A stretch of DNA of 64,000 bases from Marixanthotalea marina (GCA_018883545.1 JAHLEH010000006.1:62001-126000), one strand, 5' to 3'; numbered from the stretch's first letter, positions 27,162 to 37,855 are shown. Translations and numbers: made by a program. The notes: generated by a model not told the origin, from the letters alone.

Positions 27162-27980
27162 TTAGATTACTTTTAAAATAGCTTGCATTTGTTGCTGAAG
27201 CTCAGTGGCTTTCTGCGCTGCTTTTTCTGCAAAATCTTTTTCCTTGGAAGCGTAAATAATACCTCTGGAGGAATTAATCAACAGACCTACATCTTTATTC
27301 ATCCCATATTTACAAACGGCTTTTAAATCGCCGCCTTGTGCCCCAACACCTGGAACTAACAAAAAACTATCTGGAATTATCTCCCTTATATCGGCCAAAA
27401 ACTCTGCTTTGGTAGCCCCTACTACATACATTAGGTTTTTTGAATTTTCCCAAGTTTTTGAGGTTTCCAAAACCTGTTTGTAGAGTTCTTTTCCGTCTAC
27501 TTGCTTTGTTTGGAAATCAAACGCCCCTTGGTTCGAGGTTAAGGCCAACAAAATGGTATGCTTATTTTCAAATACCAAAAAAGGTTCTACTGAATCTTTT
27601 CCCATATAAGGTGCCACAGTAACACTATCAAAGCCTAAATCTTCAAAAAAAGCGTTGGCATACATACTGCTTGTATTACCTATATCGCCTCGTTTGGCAT
27701 CGGCAATGGTAAAAATATCTTGGTGATTCTCGCTTAAATAATTAATGGTTTTTTCCAGTGCTTTCCAACCTTTTAAACCATAAGCTTCATAAAAAGCTGT
27801 ATTGGGTTTATAAGCAACACATAAATGGTGTGTAGCATCAATAATCGCTTTGTTGAAAGCAAAAATAGGATCTTCTTCTTCTAATAAATGTGGTGGAATT
27901 TTATTCAAATCAACATCCAAGCCTATACACAGAAAGGATTTTTTTTGTTTAATCTGATTTATAAGTTGTTGTGTTGTCAC
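27162..27980 (-). CDS. pyrF: Orotidine 5'-phosphate decarboxylase
   Basis: 272 residues, the longer OMP decarboxylase subfamily. Catalytic motif [15 protein letters not shown] (about 95-109) and the start [14 protein letters not shown] are diagnostic; phosphate-binding end VPGVGAQGG and SSRGIIYA. Converts OMP to UMP in pyrimidine synthesis. The start codon is GTG (27978-27980): no ATG is available between it and the upstream repeat, and the product begins MTTQQL as in relatives. Confidence 0.95.
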   Translation of the reverse strand: MTTQQLINQIKQKKSFLCIGLDVDLNKIPPHLLEEEDPIFAFNKAIIDATHHLCVAYKPNTAFYEAYGLKGWKALEKTINYLSENHQDIFTIADAKRGDIGNTSSMYANAFFEDLGFDSVTVAPYMGKDSVEPFLVFENKHTILLALTSNQGAFDFQTKQVDGKELYKQVLETSKTWENSKNLMYVVGATKAEFLADIREIIPDSFLLVPGVGAQGGDLKAVCKYGMNKDVGLLINSSRGIIYASKEKDFAEKAAQKATELQQQMQAILKVI

Positions 27981-27992
27981 GTATTGTGTTTT

Positions 27993-28073
27993 GTCATTCC
28001 TGCGAAAGCAGGAGTCTTTTTAAATTAAAAAATAACATATTAAATAATGGATTCCTGCTTTCGCAGGAATGAC
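27993..28073. repeat. Inverted repeat element between prfA and pyrF
   Basis: Two perfect 21-bp inverted arms, 27993-28013 and 28053-28073, each beginning GTCATTCCTGC and each itself a small hairpin (TCCTGC-GAAA-GCAGGA). They flank 39 AT-rich bases. The layout is that of a dispersed palindromic repeat of the kind seen between genes in Flavobacteriia. Confidence 0.85.
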
Positions 28074-28075
28074 AG

Positions 28076-29152
28076 TTAAAGTACCTCGTTACCCGCCTTT
28101 AATTTTTCGGTGTTTTCTGCTAATTGTAATTCATCTATAATCCGTTGGATATCACCATTTACAATATTCGACAAATCGTAAAGTGTTAAACCAATTCTAT
28201 GGTCGGTTACACGGCCTTGCGGATAGTTGTAAGTTCTAATCTTGGCACTTCTATCGCCACTGCTTACCATACTACCGCGTTTTGCAGCATCTGCTTCTTG
28301 CTTTTTGGCCAACTCCATATCATACAAACGGGAACGTAATACCCTAAAGGCTTTTTCTTTGTTTTTGTGTTGCGATTTTTGGTCCTGACATTGTGCTACC
28401 AATCCTGTGGGAATGTGTGTTAAACGCACGGCAGAATAAGTGGTGTTAACCGACTGCCCTCCTGGCCCTGACGAACAGAAAAAGTCAATGCGCACATCTT
28501 TTGGGTTAATTTCCACATCAAACTCTTCAGCTTCTGGAAATACCATTACCGTTGCCGCACTGGTATGTACACGCCCTTGGGTTTCGGTTTGTGGCACACG
28601 CTGTACACGGTGTACACCTGCTTCAAATTTCAAAGTACCGTATACATCTTCACCGCTCACTTCAAATTGAATTTCCTTAAAACCGCCATTGGTGCCTTCA
28701 CTAAAATCTACCGTATCAACTTTCCAGCCCTTGCTTTCACAATATTTGGTGTACATCCTGAATAAATCACCCGCAAAAATACTGGCTTCATCGCCACCGG
28801 TTCCCGCACGTAATTCCACTACCGCATTCTTGGAATCCTCTGGATCTTTGGGAATTAAAAGAAACTTTATTTCATCCTCTAATTTCGGAATACGCTCTTT
28901 GGCTTCATCGTACTGCATTTTGGCCATTTCTACCATTTCGGCATCACTGCCATCTGCAATAATTTCTTCGGCTTCTTCTAAGTTGTTTAAGGCTTCTTTG
29001 TATTCATCCCCTTTTTCAACAATAACCTTTAAGTCTTTATACTCTTTATTTAATGAAATATAACGTTTCTGGTCGCTGATAATATCGGGTTGGATAATTA
29101 AATCGCTCACCTCATCAAAACGTTGCTTTATAATTCGTAGTTTATCTAACAT
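28076..29152 (-). CDS. prfA: Peptide chain release factor 1
   Basis: 358 residues. Recognises UAA/UAG and hydrolyses peptidyl-tRNA. Visible: N-terminal coiled coil (1-95), [18 protein letters not shown], the decoding region [18 protein letters not shown], and the catalytic GGQ in [11 protein letters not shown] (about 230). No frameshift. Starts 131 bp downstream of nrdJ on the same strand, after a weak hairpin. Confidence 0.96.
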   Translation of the reverse strand: MLDKLRIIKQRFDEVSDLIIQPDIISDQKRYISLNKEYKDLKVIVEKGDEYKEALNNLEEAEEIIADGSDAEMVEMAKMQYDEAKERIPKLEDEIKFLLIPKDPEDSKNAVVELRAGTGGDEASIFAGDLFRMYTKYCESKGWKVDTVDFSEGTNGGFKEIQFEVSGEDVYGTLKFEAGVHRVQRVPQTETQGRVHTSAATVMVFPEAEEFDVEINPKDVRIDFFCSSGPGGQSVNTTYSAVRLTHIPTGLVAQCQDQKSQHKNKEKAFRVLRSRLYDMELAKKQEADAAKRGSMVSSGDRSAKIRTYNYPQGRVTDHRIGLTLYDLSNIVNGDIQRIIDELQLAENTEKLKAGNEVL

Positions 29153-29282
29153 TTACCTTTTTAAATTGTGGTTCAAAAATACGATAATTTATGGATTTTA
29201 AATAGTTGAAACTTAATGATACAAAAAAGAAAGCCAATCCTAAAACCAGCTTCCTTCCCAATCAAATTAATGTAATTATCTA

Positions 29283-31835
29283 TTATCCACACTTAGAAGA
29301 CCCACAATCCTTACAGGTTAAGCAGCCTTCTTGGTAAATTAAATTATCAGATTTACAATTATCGCACACCTGGCCTTTGGCTTTGGTACCATCGGCCACA
29401 TAGCGTTTTAAGGCTCGTACAACCCCATTTTTCCAAGTGTTAATCGATGCACTATCTAACTGCAAACTGTTAATCAAATCGACAATTTTATCAATTGGCA
29501 TACCGTGGCGCAGTGTACTGGAAATGAGCTTGGCATAATTCCAAAATTCGGGGTTGAATTTATGCGACAACCCTTCAATGGTGGTTTTGTAACCGCGTTT
29601 GTTTTTATATTGAAAATCGTAACGTGACGTGCCATCTTCATTTCTGCTTTTAATAATCAAGCCTTCTTCAACCCAGCGCGGAATTAAAATACCGTCTTCA
29701 TCATCGGCCAAACCTGTAAATATTTCATAGGGTTTACCATCTATCAAACCAATAAAAGCAATCCATTTTTCTTTGCTATTCTGAAAACGTACCACATCGG
29801 CCTCTAAAACTTCGGGACGCTTTTTGGGAAATGCTGTTAAAGTATCTTGAGTTTCCTCTTTCTTCTCGTCGTTGGATATTAACACCCCAGAACGAGAGCC
29901 ATCACGATAAACGGTTACCCCTTTACAACCCACTTCCCAAGCTTTTAAATACAATTCACCTACAAGCTCTTCATTAACATCGTTTGGCAAATTAATGGTC
30001 ACGCTAATGGAATGATCCACCCATTTTTGTATAGCGCCTTGCATGGTGACCTTACTTACCCAATCTACATCATTGGAAGTTGCTTTATAATAAGGTGATT
30101 TTTTAATTAGTTTATTAATTTCGTCTTGACTGTAATTTTTAGTGGTGTCGATGTTGTTGGTTTCCATCCATTGCTTGAATCGGTGATGGAATACCACATA
30201 TTCTTCCCAAGAATCGCCAACTTCGTCAACAAAATCCACACGGGCGTCCTTATCGTTCGGATTCACTTTTCTTCTGCGCTTATAAACCGGTAAAAATACA
30301 GGCTCTATACCAGAGGTGGTTTGCGTCATTAAACTGGTAGTACCTGTTGGAGCGATAGTCAGCAAGGCTATATTTCTACGACCGTATTCCAACATTTCGT
30401 AGTACAATTGGTCATCAGCCTCTTTTAAACGGTTTATAAATGGATTGTTTTTTTCACGATCGGCATCAAAAATGGGAAAAGCACCACGGTCTTTAGCTAG
30501 ATGAACCGACGCCCTGTAAGCTTCAACAGCAATGATTTTATGGACTTTTTCTGAAAATTCATTTCCGGCTTCACTGCCATATTGAATGCCCAACGCCGCC
30601 AACATATCGCCTTCAGCCGTAATACCAATACCCGTTCTGCGTCCATCTTCCGCTTTGCGTTTAATGTTAATCCAAAGGTTTCTCTCTGTGGCTTTTACCT
30701 CATCAAGCTCGGGATCTTCATTTATTTTCTGTAGAATAATATCTATTTTCTCTAATTCTAAATCTATAATGTCATCCATCAAACGTTGGGCAGCCACAAT
30801 GTGTTTTTTAAACAATTCAAAGTTGAATTTAGCCGTTTTGGTAAACGGATTTTCAACATAAGAAAACAAATTAATGGCCAACAATCGACAAGAATCGTAA
30901 GGACATAAGGGGATTTCACCGCATGGGTTTGTAGATACCGTTTTGTAACCTAAATCGGCATAACAATCGGGTACCGATTCATTAATAATAGTATCCCAAA
31001 ACAAAATACCTGGCTCAGCTGACTTCCAAGCGTTGTGGACAATTTTTTTCCACAAACCATTGGCATCAATACGTTTTGTTACCTTCGGATTGTCACTAAA
31101 TATGGGGTATTTTTGAATATATTCCGAACCATTTTTTACCGCTTTCATAAAAGCATCGTCAATACGCACAGAAACATTTGCGCCAGTTACCTTCCCCTGT
31201 TCCAGTTTGGCATCAATAAAATCTTCAGAATCTGGGTGGTTGATGGATACCGACAACATCAAAGCTCCTCGTCTACCGTCTTGTGCGACTTCGCGCGTAG
31301 AATTGGAGTAACGTTCCATAAACGGTACAATGCCCGTAGACGTTAATGCCGAGTTTTTCACCTCAGAACCTTTTGGGCGAATGTGCGATAAGTCATGTCC
31401 CACACCTCCTCGACGTTTCATAAGTTGAACCTGTTCTTGGTCAATTTTCATAATGCCTCCGTAAGAATCGGAATCCCCTTCATTACCAATCACAAAGCAA
31501 TTGGAAAGTGACGCTATTTGGTATGGGTTACCAATGCCAGCCATAGGACTGCCTTGGGGTACGATGTATTTAAATTCCTTAATGAGGTTAAATATGTCTT
31601 CTTCAGACAAAGGATTTGTGTACTTCTGCTCCACTCTAGCCAATTCTTTGGCAATACGCTGGTGCATGTCGTTAGGAGTAAGTTCAAAAAGATTTCCATG
31701 TGAATCTTTTAGAGCGTATTTGTTTAACCACACACGGGCGGCCAAATCATCATTTTTAAAATACTTGAGGGAAGCAGCAAAAGCTTCGTCTTGGGAATAG
31801 GTTTTAGGTGGGTTTTTAGAAACATCTACTTTCAT
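29283..31835 (-). CDS. nrdJ: Adenosylcobalamin-dependent (class II) ribonucleotide reductase
   Basis: 850 residues. Makes deoxyribonucleotides with B12 as radical source, so it is oxygen-independent. The N-terminal region includes YQIASLSNCFVIGNEGD, the active site has NPCGEIPLCPYDSC, and MQTTSG/NDV segments complete the barrel. The C-terminus carries the TSCPD-like domain and a zinc ribbon with CDNCKSDN and CLTCKDCGSSKCG that recycles the thiols. No cobalamin riboswitch is visible in the 185-bp upstream spacer. Whether class I enzymes also exist cannot be seen here. Confidence 0.95.
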   Translation of the reverse strand: MKVDVSKNPPKTYSQDEAFAASLKYFKNDDLAARVWLNKYALKDSHGNLFELTPNDMHQRIAKELARVEQKYTNPLSEEDIFNLIKEFKYIVPQGSPMAGIGNPYQIASLSNCFVIGNEGDSDSYGGIMKIDQEQVQLMKRRGGVGHDLSHIRPKGSEVKNSALTSTGIVPFMERYSNSTREVAQDGRRGALMLSVSINHPDSEDFIDAKLEQGKVTGANVSVRIDDAFMKAVKNGSEYIQKYPIFSDNPKVTKRIDANGLWKKIVHNAWKSAEPGILFWDTIINESVPDCYADLGYKTVSTNPCGEIPLCPYDSCRLLAINLFSYVENPFTKTAKFNFELFKKHIVAAQRLMDDIIDLELEKIDIILQKINEDPELDEVKATERNLWINIKRKAEDGRRTGIGITAEGDMLAALGIQYGSEAGNEFSEKVHKIIAVEAYRASVHLAKDRGAFPIFDADREKNNPFINRLKEADDQLYYEMLEYGRRNIALLTIAPTGTTSLMTQTTSGIEPVFLPVYKRRRKVNPNDKDARVDFVDEVGDSWEEYVVFHHRFKQWMETNNIDTTKNYSQDEINKLIKKSPYYKATSNDVDWVSKVTMQGAIQKWVDHSISVTINLPNDVNEELVGELYLKAWEVGCKGVTVYRDGSRSGVLISNDEKKEETQDTLTAFPKKRPEVLEADVVRFQNSKEKWIAFIGLIDGKPYEIFTGLADDEDGILIPRWVEEGLIIKSRNEDGTSRYDFQYKNKRGYKTTIEGLSHKFNPEFWNYAKLISSTLRHGMPIDKIVDLINSLQLDSASINTWKNGVVRALKRYVADGTKAKGQVCDNCKSDNLIYQEGCLTCKDCGSSKCG

Positions 31836-32020
31836 GGTTACTTATGTGTTTGGTTTTTGGTAATAACCATAAAGTAACAAAAAAGATAAAAACTAAAACA
31901 TGATAAAAGTCATAAAGTTATCAAGAATACATAGTTAATATATTGATTTTTAATCATTTAAAAATTTATCAACATCAAAAAGTTAACAAATTTTTCAAAC
32001 AAATTAAAATAACCGACTCA

Positions 32021-32992
32021 TTAAAAATCAACAGCAAAGCCAATTCCCAAGAACTGTTTCCATTGTACTTTGGCACCAGCTTCATCAAATTCACCTTCCA
32101 CTACTGTTGAGGGTACTGTGGTTTTTATATCATCGTCGTATTTAATATGCGACTCTAACGTGGCACGAACAAAACTGTTCACCTTAAAGTCAAAATTTAC
32201 ACGCCAATCCACATCAATGTTTCCAAAATTGTTTATATAATCAGAATATAAACTTAAGAGGTTTTTAGCAATAATGTTTTTGGCTATTTCCATTTCATAT
32301 TCATTGGTCATTAAAATACCCGCTTCTGTTCTAGAATTCCTTCCCGGCGTTATTACATTACCATCTACATCAAATACCGCAGGCGTAACACCAAATGCCC
32401 CTGAATTTGCCAAAGCATCATCCATAACAAAAGTAGCCTTGAGCGTGATTGGTGACAAATAAAAAGACACCTCATCAATATTACGGCCATACTCCATACC
32501 GCCACCAAAAAACAAATAGCCAGGTGCCATGAATCTGGAAATGGGCTTGTCTGTGTTTGGGTATTTATAACCATTGGCAAACTGGGTTTTGAAATTAAAT
32601 CGGGCCGAATAAAACCAATGTGAATTTTCATCTGAACTAAATCCAAAATTGGAATTAAAGTCGATTAAATCTGCCGTTTTTCTGGGCTCTCTCCCCTGTT
32701 GGCCATTCACTCCGTAATTTGCTACTAAATTATTCTTCCAAAAAAAATACCTATCGGAATAATTATATGCGAACTCGTAACCAAACAAAGCCGAAATAGT
32801 ATTACTACCCCCGGCGTTCCAGTTCACAAAAGTCGCTTGGTTTAAATCGACACTTAGTTTATTTGATTGTTTCCACTCTGGTCGAATAATTTTTTCGGCC
32901 TTAGCCTTAAAGTATAAAGAATCTGGTTGGGCAGTAACTGCATTGAATGACACTAAAAATAGTACAAAAAAAATGTATCTCATGGTTGGCAA
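32021..32992 (-). CDS. DUF3078 outer-membrane beta-barrel-like protein
   Basis: 323 residues with signal peptide (about 1-21, ending AVTAQPD) and a DUF3078 domain: LSVDLNQATFVNWNAGGSNTISALFGYEFAYNYSDRYFFWKNNL, YSARFNFKTQFANGYKYPN and ending VQWKQFLGIGFAVDF with a C-terminal Phe. Alternating aromatic strands suggest a small outer-membrane barrel. No function is known for the family. Confidence 0.88.
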   Translation of the reverse strand: MPTMRYIFFVLFLVSFNAVTAQPDSLYFKAKAEKIIRPEWKQSNKLSVDLNQATFVNWNAGGSNTISALFGYEFAYNYSDRYFFWKNNLVANYGVNGQQGREPRKTADLIDFNSNFGFSSDENSHWFYSARFNFKTQFANGYKYPNTDKPISRFMAPGYLFFGGGMEYGRNIDEVSFYLSPITLKATFVMDDALANSGAFGVTPAVFDVDGNVITPGRNSRTEAGILMTNEYEMEIAKNIIAKNLLSLYSDYINNFGNIDVDWRVNFDFKVNSFVRATLESHIKYDDDIKTTVPSTVVEGEFDEAGAKVQWKQFLGIGFAVDF

Positions 32993-33087
32993 TAAACTTT
33001 TACCTTATTACAAAAAGGCACAAAGGTTTTAAATTAAAAATTATGCTAGTCAACAAAAACTATTCCGCTTTTGAATGAAAAATAAAA

Positions 33088-34266
33088 TTAATAACTAAAC
33101 TCACCAAACTCACTTTTTATTGTAAGCTTTTTGGTTTCTGACGCTTCCACACGGCCAACAATCTTAGCATCAACATTAAAAGATTTGGAAATAGCAATAA
33201 TATTTTCCGCAATTTCGGGTGTCACATATAATTCCATTCTGTGTCCACAGTTAAACACTTGATACATTTCTTTCCAATCGGTTTTTGATTGCTCTTGTAT
33301 GAGCTTGAACAACGGCGGCACATCAAACATGTTGTCTTTTATAATATGGTATTTATCAACAAAATGAAGAATTTTAGTTTGTGCCCCACCTGAGCAATGC
33401 ACCATGCCATGAATGGTTTCACTGTTATATTGAGAGAGTATTTTTTTGATGATGGGCGCATAGGTCCTGGTTGGCGATAACACCAATTTACCAGCATCTA
33501 TGGAAGCATCTTTAACAGCATCGGTCAACTTTACATTACCGGAATACACTAAATCTTCAGGAACAGCGGCATCGAAACTCTCCGGGTATTTTTTTGCTAA
33601 GTATTTTGAAAACACGTCGTGGCGCGCAGAGGTAAGTCCGTTACTTCCCATACCGCCATTATATGATTTTTCATAGGTAGCCTGACCAAAACTTTCTAAC
33701 CCCACAATAACATCACCCGCTTGTATATTAGCATTGTCAATTACGTTACTACGCTTCATTCTAGCCGTTACAGTAGAGTCAACAATGATTGTGCGCACCA
33801 AATCGCCCACATCGGCCGTTTCACCACCTGTAGAATGAATAGTCACCCCAAAGGATTTAAGCTCTGATATCAATTCTTCCGTACCATTAATGATAGCCGA
33901 AATAACTTCGCCAGGAATTAAATTCTTATTTCTACCTATGGTTGAGGACAACATAATATTATCGGTTGCACCCACACATAATAAATCGTCCACATTCATA
34001 ATCAACGCATCTTGGGCAATACCTTTCCAAACTGAAATATCGCCAGTTTCTTTCCAATACATATAAGCCAAAGACGATTTTGTACCAGCACCATCGGCAT
34101 GCATTATAAGGCAATAGTCTTCATCGTTTGTTAAATAATCTGGAACAATTTTACAGAATGCCTTAGGAAACAACCCTTTATCAATGTTCTTTATGGCGCT
34201 GTGCACATCTTCTTTAGATGCTGAAACTCCGCGTTGCGCATAGCGTTTACTAACTTCTTGGCTCAT
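33088..34266 (-). CDS. purM: Phosphoribosylformylglycinamidine cyclo-ligase (AIR synthase)
   Basis: 392 residues, the longer Bacteroidota PurM form. ATP-dependent closure of the imidazole ring in purine synthesis. PurM/SelD-fold motifs: HADGAGTKSSLAYMYWK, ALIMNVDDLLCVGA, HSTGGETADVGDLVRT and VHCSGGAQTKILHFV. The product begins MSQEVSKRYAQRGVSASKED, typical for the group. Separate from the upstream glnN by a terminator. Confidence 0.94.
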   Translation of the reverse strand: MSQEVSKRYAQRGVSASKEDVHSAIKNIDKGLFPKAFCKIVPDYLTNDEDYCLIMHADGAGTKSSLAYMYWKETGDISVWKGIAQDALIMNVDDLLCVGATDNIMLSSTIGRNKNLIPGEVISAIINGTEELISELKSFGVTIHSTGGETADVGDLVRTIIVDSTVTARMKRSNVIDNANIQAGDVIVGLESFGQATYEKSYNGGMGSNGLTSARHDVFSKYLAKKYPESFDAAVPEDLVYSGNVKLTDAVKDASIDAGKLVLSPTRTYAPIIKKILSQYNSETIHGMVHCSGGAQTKILHFVDKYHIIKDNMFDVPPLFKLIQEQSKTDWKEMYQVFNCGHRMELYVTPEIAENIIAISKSFNVDAKIVGRVEASETKKLTIKSEFGEFSY

Positions 34267-34305
34267 AATAAAGTATTAAAGTGCAAATTTAATTTTTTGA
34301 ATTAA

Positions 34306-34333
34306 AAAATCCCGCAGAATACTGCGGGATTTT
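34306..34333. terminator. Terminator between glnN and purM
   Basis: Perfect 12-bp stem AAAATCCCGCAG / CTGCGGGATTTT (34306-34317, 34322-34333) with a 4-base loop, 17 bases past the glnN stop on the minus strand. Confidence 0.88.
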
Positions 34334-34350
34334 CCATAATGATATTAACA

Positions 34351-36537
34351 TTATCTGGTAAACATAAGTTCCCTGTACTTTGTTAAAGGCCAAATTTCGT
34401 CGTCTACCAAAAGCTCTAACTTGTCGCAATGATATCGAATATCGTCGAACAACGGTTTAACCTCAAAGCAATATGCCAATGCTTTCTTTTCTACATCAGT
34501 CATGCTATTGGCTTTTTTACGCTCGTTTATCATTTTGGTTACATTGGCGTTTATTTTTTCAATATGCGTCGATATTTCTTCAATTAAAACCAACTGTTCT
34601 TTAGCTAGTTTTTTATAATCGCCTTCAAAAATATCCTTCAAACCTTTTACATTATCTATAAGCATATTTTGGTATTTCACAGCCGTTGGCACAATATGGT
34701 TTCTAGCAATGTCTCCCAAAACACGACCCTCAATTTGAATATGGCTTATGTATTCTTCCATTTCAATTTCGTAGCGCGCATGCGATTCTACCTTACCCAT
34801 AACACCCATTTCTTCAAATAAGGCAATTGCTTTTTTAGATATTTTAGCTTTGAGGGCCTCTGGCGTGGTTTTATTGTTACTCAAGCCTCTTTTTTTCGCT
34901 TCCTTTTCCCATGCTTCACCATAGCCGTTTCCTTCAAACAAAATATCCTTAAGACCTTTTATATACTCCCTTAAGATATTGAAAATCGCCTCGTCTTTCT
35001 TCAACCCTTTACCATCAATAAGCTTATCTACCTCTACTTTAAAATCCTTTAACTGTTTGGCAACAATCGTATTTAAAACCGTCATGGGGCTTGCACAGTT
35101 TGCCTGTGAGCCAACAGCCCTAAATTCAAATTTATTACCTGTAAAGGCGAAAGGCGATGTTCTATTTCTATCGGTATTGTCCAGCAAAACATCCGGTATT
35201 TTTCCAATAACGTTTAGTTTTAAATCGGTTTTCTCTTCGGGCGATAATTTCCCTTTGGTAACTCCTTCCAACTCTTCCAAAACTTTTGTTAATTGCTGAC
35301 CGATAAACACTGAAATAATTGCAGGCGGCGCTTCATTAGCCCCTAGCCTATGGTCATTTCCCGCTGAAGCAACTGTCGCCCTCAAAAGTTCCTCATTTTC
35401 ATGAACTGCTTTAATGGTATTCACAAAAAAGGTTAAAAACTGAAGGTTACTCATTGGGGTTTTTCCAGGCGATAACAAGTTAACGCCTGAATCGGTTGAC
35501 AACGACCAGTTGTTATGCTTACCAGAACCATTTACGCCTTTAAATGGCTTTTCGTGCAACAATACCTTAAAATTATGCCTAGAAGCTACACGCCCCATAA
35601 TATCCATTAATAATGAATTATGGTCAACTGCTAAATTAGCTTCTTCATATATAGGAGCTAGTTCAAATTGGTTTGGTGCTACCTCATTATGTCTTGTTTT
35701 TACAGGAATACCCAAATACATACATTCAATTTCCAAATCACGCATAAAATTCAAGGCCCTGTTAGGTATAGAACCAAAATAATGGTCGTCTAACTGCTGC
35801 CCCTTAGCAGACGAATGCCCTAACAATGTCCTTCCTGTTAAAATAATATCTGGACGGCTCGCAATAAGCGATCTATCAATCAAAAAATATTCCTGTTCCC
35901 ATCCTAAAGATGAAATAACTTTTTTTACGTTTTTATCAAAATACCTGCATACATCAGCAGCGGCTGCATCCACTGCTTGTAAAGCACGCAATAATGGTGT
36001 TTTATAATCTAATGCCTCTCCTGTATAAGCCACGAAAATTGTTGGAATACAAAGCGTTGTGCCATAGATAAATGCTGGCGAGGTTGGATCCCAAGCCGTA
36101 TAACCCCTCGCTTCGAACGTATTTCTAATACCGCCACTTGGAAAACTCGAAGCATCGGGTTCTTGCTGCACTAATTGGCTACCTCCAAATTTTTCAATCG
36201 CCATACCATCACTGGTCGTCTCAAAAAAAGCATCGTGTTTTTCTGCAGTAGCTCCAGTTAATGGCTGGAACCAGTGTGTATAATGAGTAACACCTTTAGA
36301 GAGAGCCCAATCGCGCATAGATGCAGCTACTTGGTCGGCAATATTTCTGTCAATTTTTTTACCGTGCTTTACAGCATTCATAACGCCTTTAAAAGCATCT
36401 TTTGTTAGGTATTGGCGCATCATGTTTTCATTAAAAACGTTTTTACCAAAAACACTGGAACGTCTTTCTTTTTCTTCGATTAAAATAGCCTTATTAGAAA
36501 GCGATTCTTTAACGGCATGAAACCTTAATGTGGACAT
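34351..36537 (-). CDS. glnN: Type III glutamine synthetase
   Basis: 728 residues, the large GSIII class typical of Bacteroidota. Forms glutamine from glutamate, ammonia and ATP. Class marks: N-terminal GSIII domain, QEYFLIDRSL, MPVKTRHNEVAPNQFELAPIYEEANLA-type block (here GIPVKTRHNEVAPNQFE), GVNGSGKHNNWS (ammonia/ATP site) and NRTSPFAFTGNKFEFR. Divergent from a second, unrelated glutamine synthetase with 295 bp between starts. That spacer holds no supported gene, only the promoter of the second enzyme. Confidence 0.95.
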   Translation of the reverse strand: MSTLRFHAVKESLSNKAILIEEKERRSSVFGKNVFNENMMRQYLTKDAFKGVMNAVKHGKKIDRNIADQVAASMRDWALSKGVTHYTHWFQPLTGATAEKHDAFFETTSDGMAIEKFGGSQLVQQEPDASSFPSGGIRNTFEARGYTAWDPTSPAFIYGTTLCIPTIFVAYTGEALDYKTPLLRALQAVDAAAADVCRYFDKNVKKVISSLGWEQEYFLIDRSLIASRPDIILTGRTLLGHSSAKGQQLDDHYFGSIPNRALNFMRDLEIECMYLGIPVKTRHNEVAPNQFELAPIYEEANLAVDHNSLLMDIMGRVASRHNFKVLLHEKPFKGVNGSGKHNNWSLSTDSGVNLLSPGKTPMSNLQFLTFFVNTIKAVHENEELLRATVASAGNDHRLGANEAPPAIISVFIGQQLTKVLEELEGVTKGKLSPEEKTDLKLNVIGKIPDVLLDNTDRNRTSPFAFTGNKFEFRAVGSQANCASPMTVLNTIVAKQLKDFKVEVDKLIDGKGLKKDEAIFNILREYIKGLKDILFEGNGYGEAWEKEAKKRGLSNNKTTPEALKAKISKKAIALFEEMGVMGKVESHARYEIEMEEYISHIQIEGRVLGDIARNHIVPTAVKYQNMLIDNVKGLKDIFEGDYKKLAKEQLVLIEEISTHIEKINANVTKMINERKKANSMTDVEKKALAYCFEVKPLFDDIRYHCDKLELLVDDEIWPLTKYRELMFTR

Positions 36538-36791
36538 ATTTTCTTAATCAATTAATTACTCTAGAAGGTACTCTAAATTCCTTTTCGCAAAAATACATAT
36601 CAAACCCCATAAAATAAAGAAAATAAAAATTTTCTTATTAAGACCTATTTTAGCGATTAACATTTTTATAATATAAGCAGAAAAAAATATACTTTTTTTA
36701 ATAGATACCTTAAAAAAATAGGGTTTAAATAAAAATAACACAGAGTTTTTCAAAAGCCCCCTTGTAAAATGGTATGTGTTACTTAAAAAAT

Positions 36792-36799
36792 TATATTTG
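36792..36799 (+). promoter_or_regulatory. Putative -7 box for the beta-grasp glutamine synthetase gene
   Basis: TATATTTG matches TAnnTTTG, 33 bases before the ATG at 36833. A TTG at 36762 is somewhat too far (27 bases) to be an ideal -33 element. Confidence 0.5.
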
Positions 36800-36832
36800 T
36801 GTCATTCTTATCACAATTATAAAATATTTATT

Positions 36833-37855
36833 ATGGCAAAAATTAAGTTAGAATACATTTGGTTAGACGGATATTTCCCTACCCAAAACATGAGAAGTAA
36901 AACCAAAGTAGAAGAGCATGAAAATTTTAAAGGCACACTTGAAGAAATTGGCAATTGGTCTTTTGACGGGTCTTCTACAAGACAAGCAATTGGTGGATCT
37001 TCTGACTGCGTCTTAAAACCTGTTGCTATTTATCCAGACCCAGAACGTATTAACGGATACTTAGTAATGACCGAAGTACTTAACCCTGATGGGACACCTC
37101 ACGTATCTAACGGTAGAGCTACTATTGATGATGAAGATGATGATTTCTGGTTTGGTTTTGAGCAAGAGTATTTCATAATGGACACAAAGACCGAGTTACC
37201 TTTAGGTTTTCCTAGAGGAGGATACCCTGCGCCACAAGGCCTTTACTATTGTTCTGTTGGTGGATTGAACACACACGGACGTAATTTAGTTGAAGAACAT
37301 GCCGATTTATGTATCGCTGCAGGCTTAAACTTTGAAGGTATTAACCAAGAGGTTGCATGTGGCCAATGGGAGTTCCAATTGTTCGCTAAAGGAGCTAAAC
37401 AAGCTGGTGATGAAATTTGGATAGCACGTTATTTACTAGATCGATTAACTGAAAAATACGGTTACTATATTGAGTACCACCCTAAACCACTAGGTAGAGA
37501 TATGGACTGGAACGGTTCTGGAATGCATGCCAACTTCTCTAACACATTGTTAAGAACCTGTGGTGATAAAGAAGTTTATGCTAAAGTATGTGAAGCGTTC
37601 CGCCCTGTAGTAGATGAGCACATTGCTGTTTACGGAGAGTTTAACGACCAACGTTTAACTGGTTTACATGAAACTGCAGCTATTACAGATTTCTCTTGGG
37701 GAGTTTCAGATAGAGGTGCTTCAATCCGTATTCCAATTGCAACCGTAGAAAGAGGTTACAAAGGATGGTTAGAAGACAGACGTCCTGCTTCTAACGGAGA
37801 TCCATACAAAATTGCAGCTAGAATTATTAAAACCGTAAAATCTGCTAAGATATAA
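36833..37855 (+). CDS. glnA: Type II (eukaryote-like) glutamine synthetase
   Basis: 340 residues from ATG 36833 (MAKIKLEYIWLDGYF); the frame is open upstream but that part lies over the promoter. Short GSII-type enzyme: beta-grasp N-terminal domain, WSFDGSSTRQA, FGFEQEYFIMD, NFEGINQEVACGQWEFQ, DWNGSGMHANFS, and RGASIRIP. Lacks the adenylylation-loop architecture of GSI, so it would be controlled differently. Strong terminator follows. Having GSII and GSIII back to back suggests differential nitrogen control. Confidence 0.94.
   Translation: MAKIKLEYIWLDGYFPTQNMRSKTKVEEHENFKGTLEEIGNWSFDGSSTRQAIGGSSDCVLKPVAIYPDPERINGYLVMTEVLNPDGTPHVSNGRATIDDEDDDFWFGFEQEYFIMDTKTELPLGFPRGGYPAPQGLYYCSVGGLNTHGRNLVEEHADLCIAAGLNFEGINQEVACGQWEFQLFAKGAKQAGDEIWIARYLLDRLTEKYGYYIEYHPKPLGRDMDWNGSGMHANFSNTLLRTCGDKEVYAKVCEAFRPVVDEHIAVYGEFNDQRLTGLHETAAITDFSWGVSDRGASIRIPIATVERGYKGWLEDRRPASNGDPYKIAARIIKTVKSAKI

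Noticed and set aside
31836..32020. Possible cobalamin riboswitch before nrdJ
   Set aside because: No B12-box-like conserved core or stem arrangement is visible in this AT-rich spacer.
36556..36753. 65-codon minus-strand frame between the two glutamine synthetase genes
   Set aside because: Very Phe/Ile/Lys-rich product explained by AT-rich spacer; no start context or family, and it overlaps the likely promoter zone.
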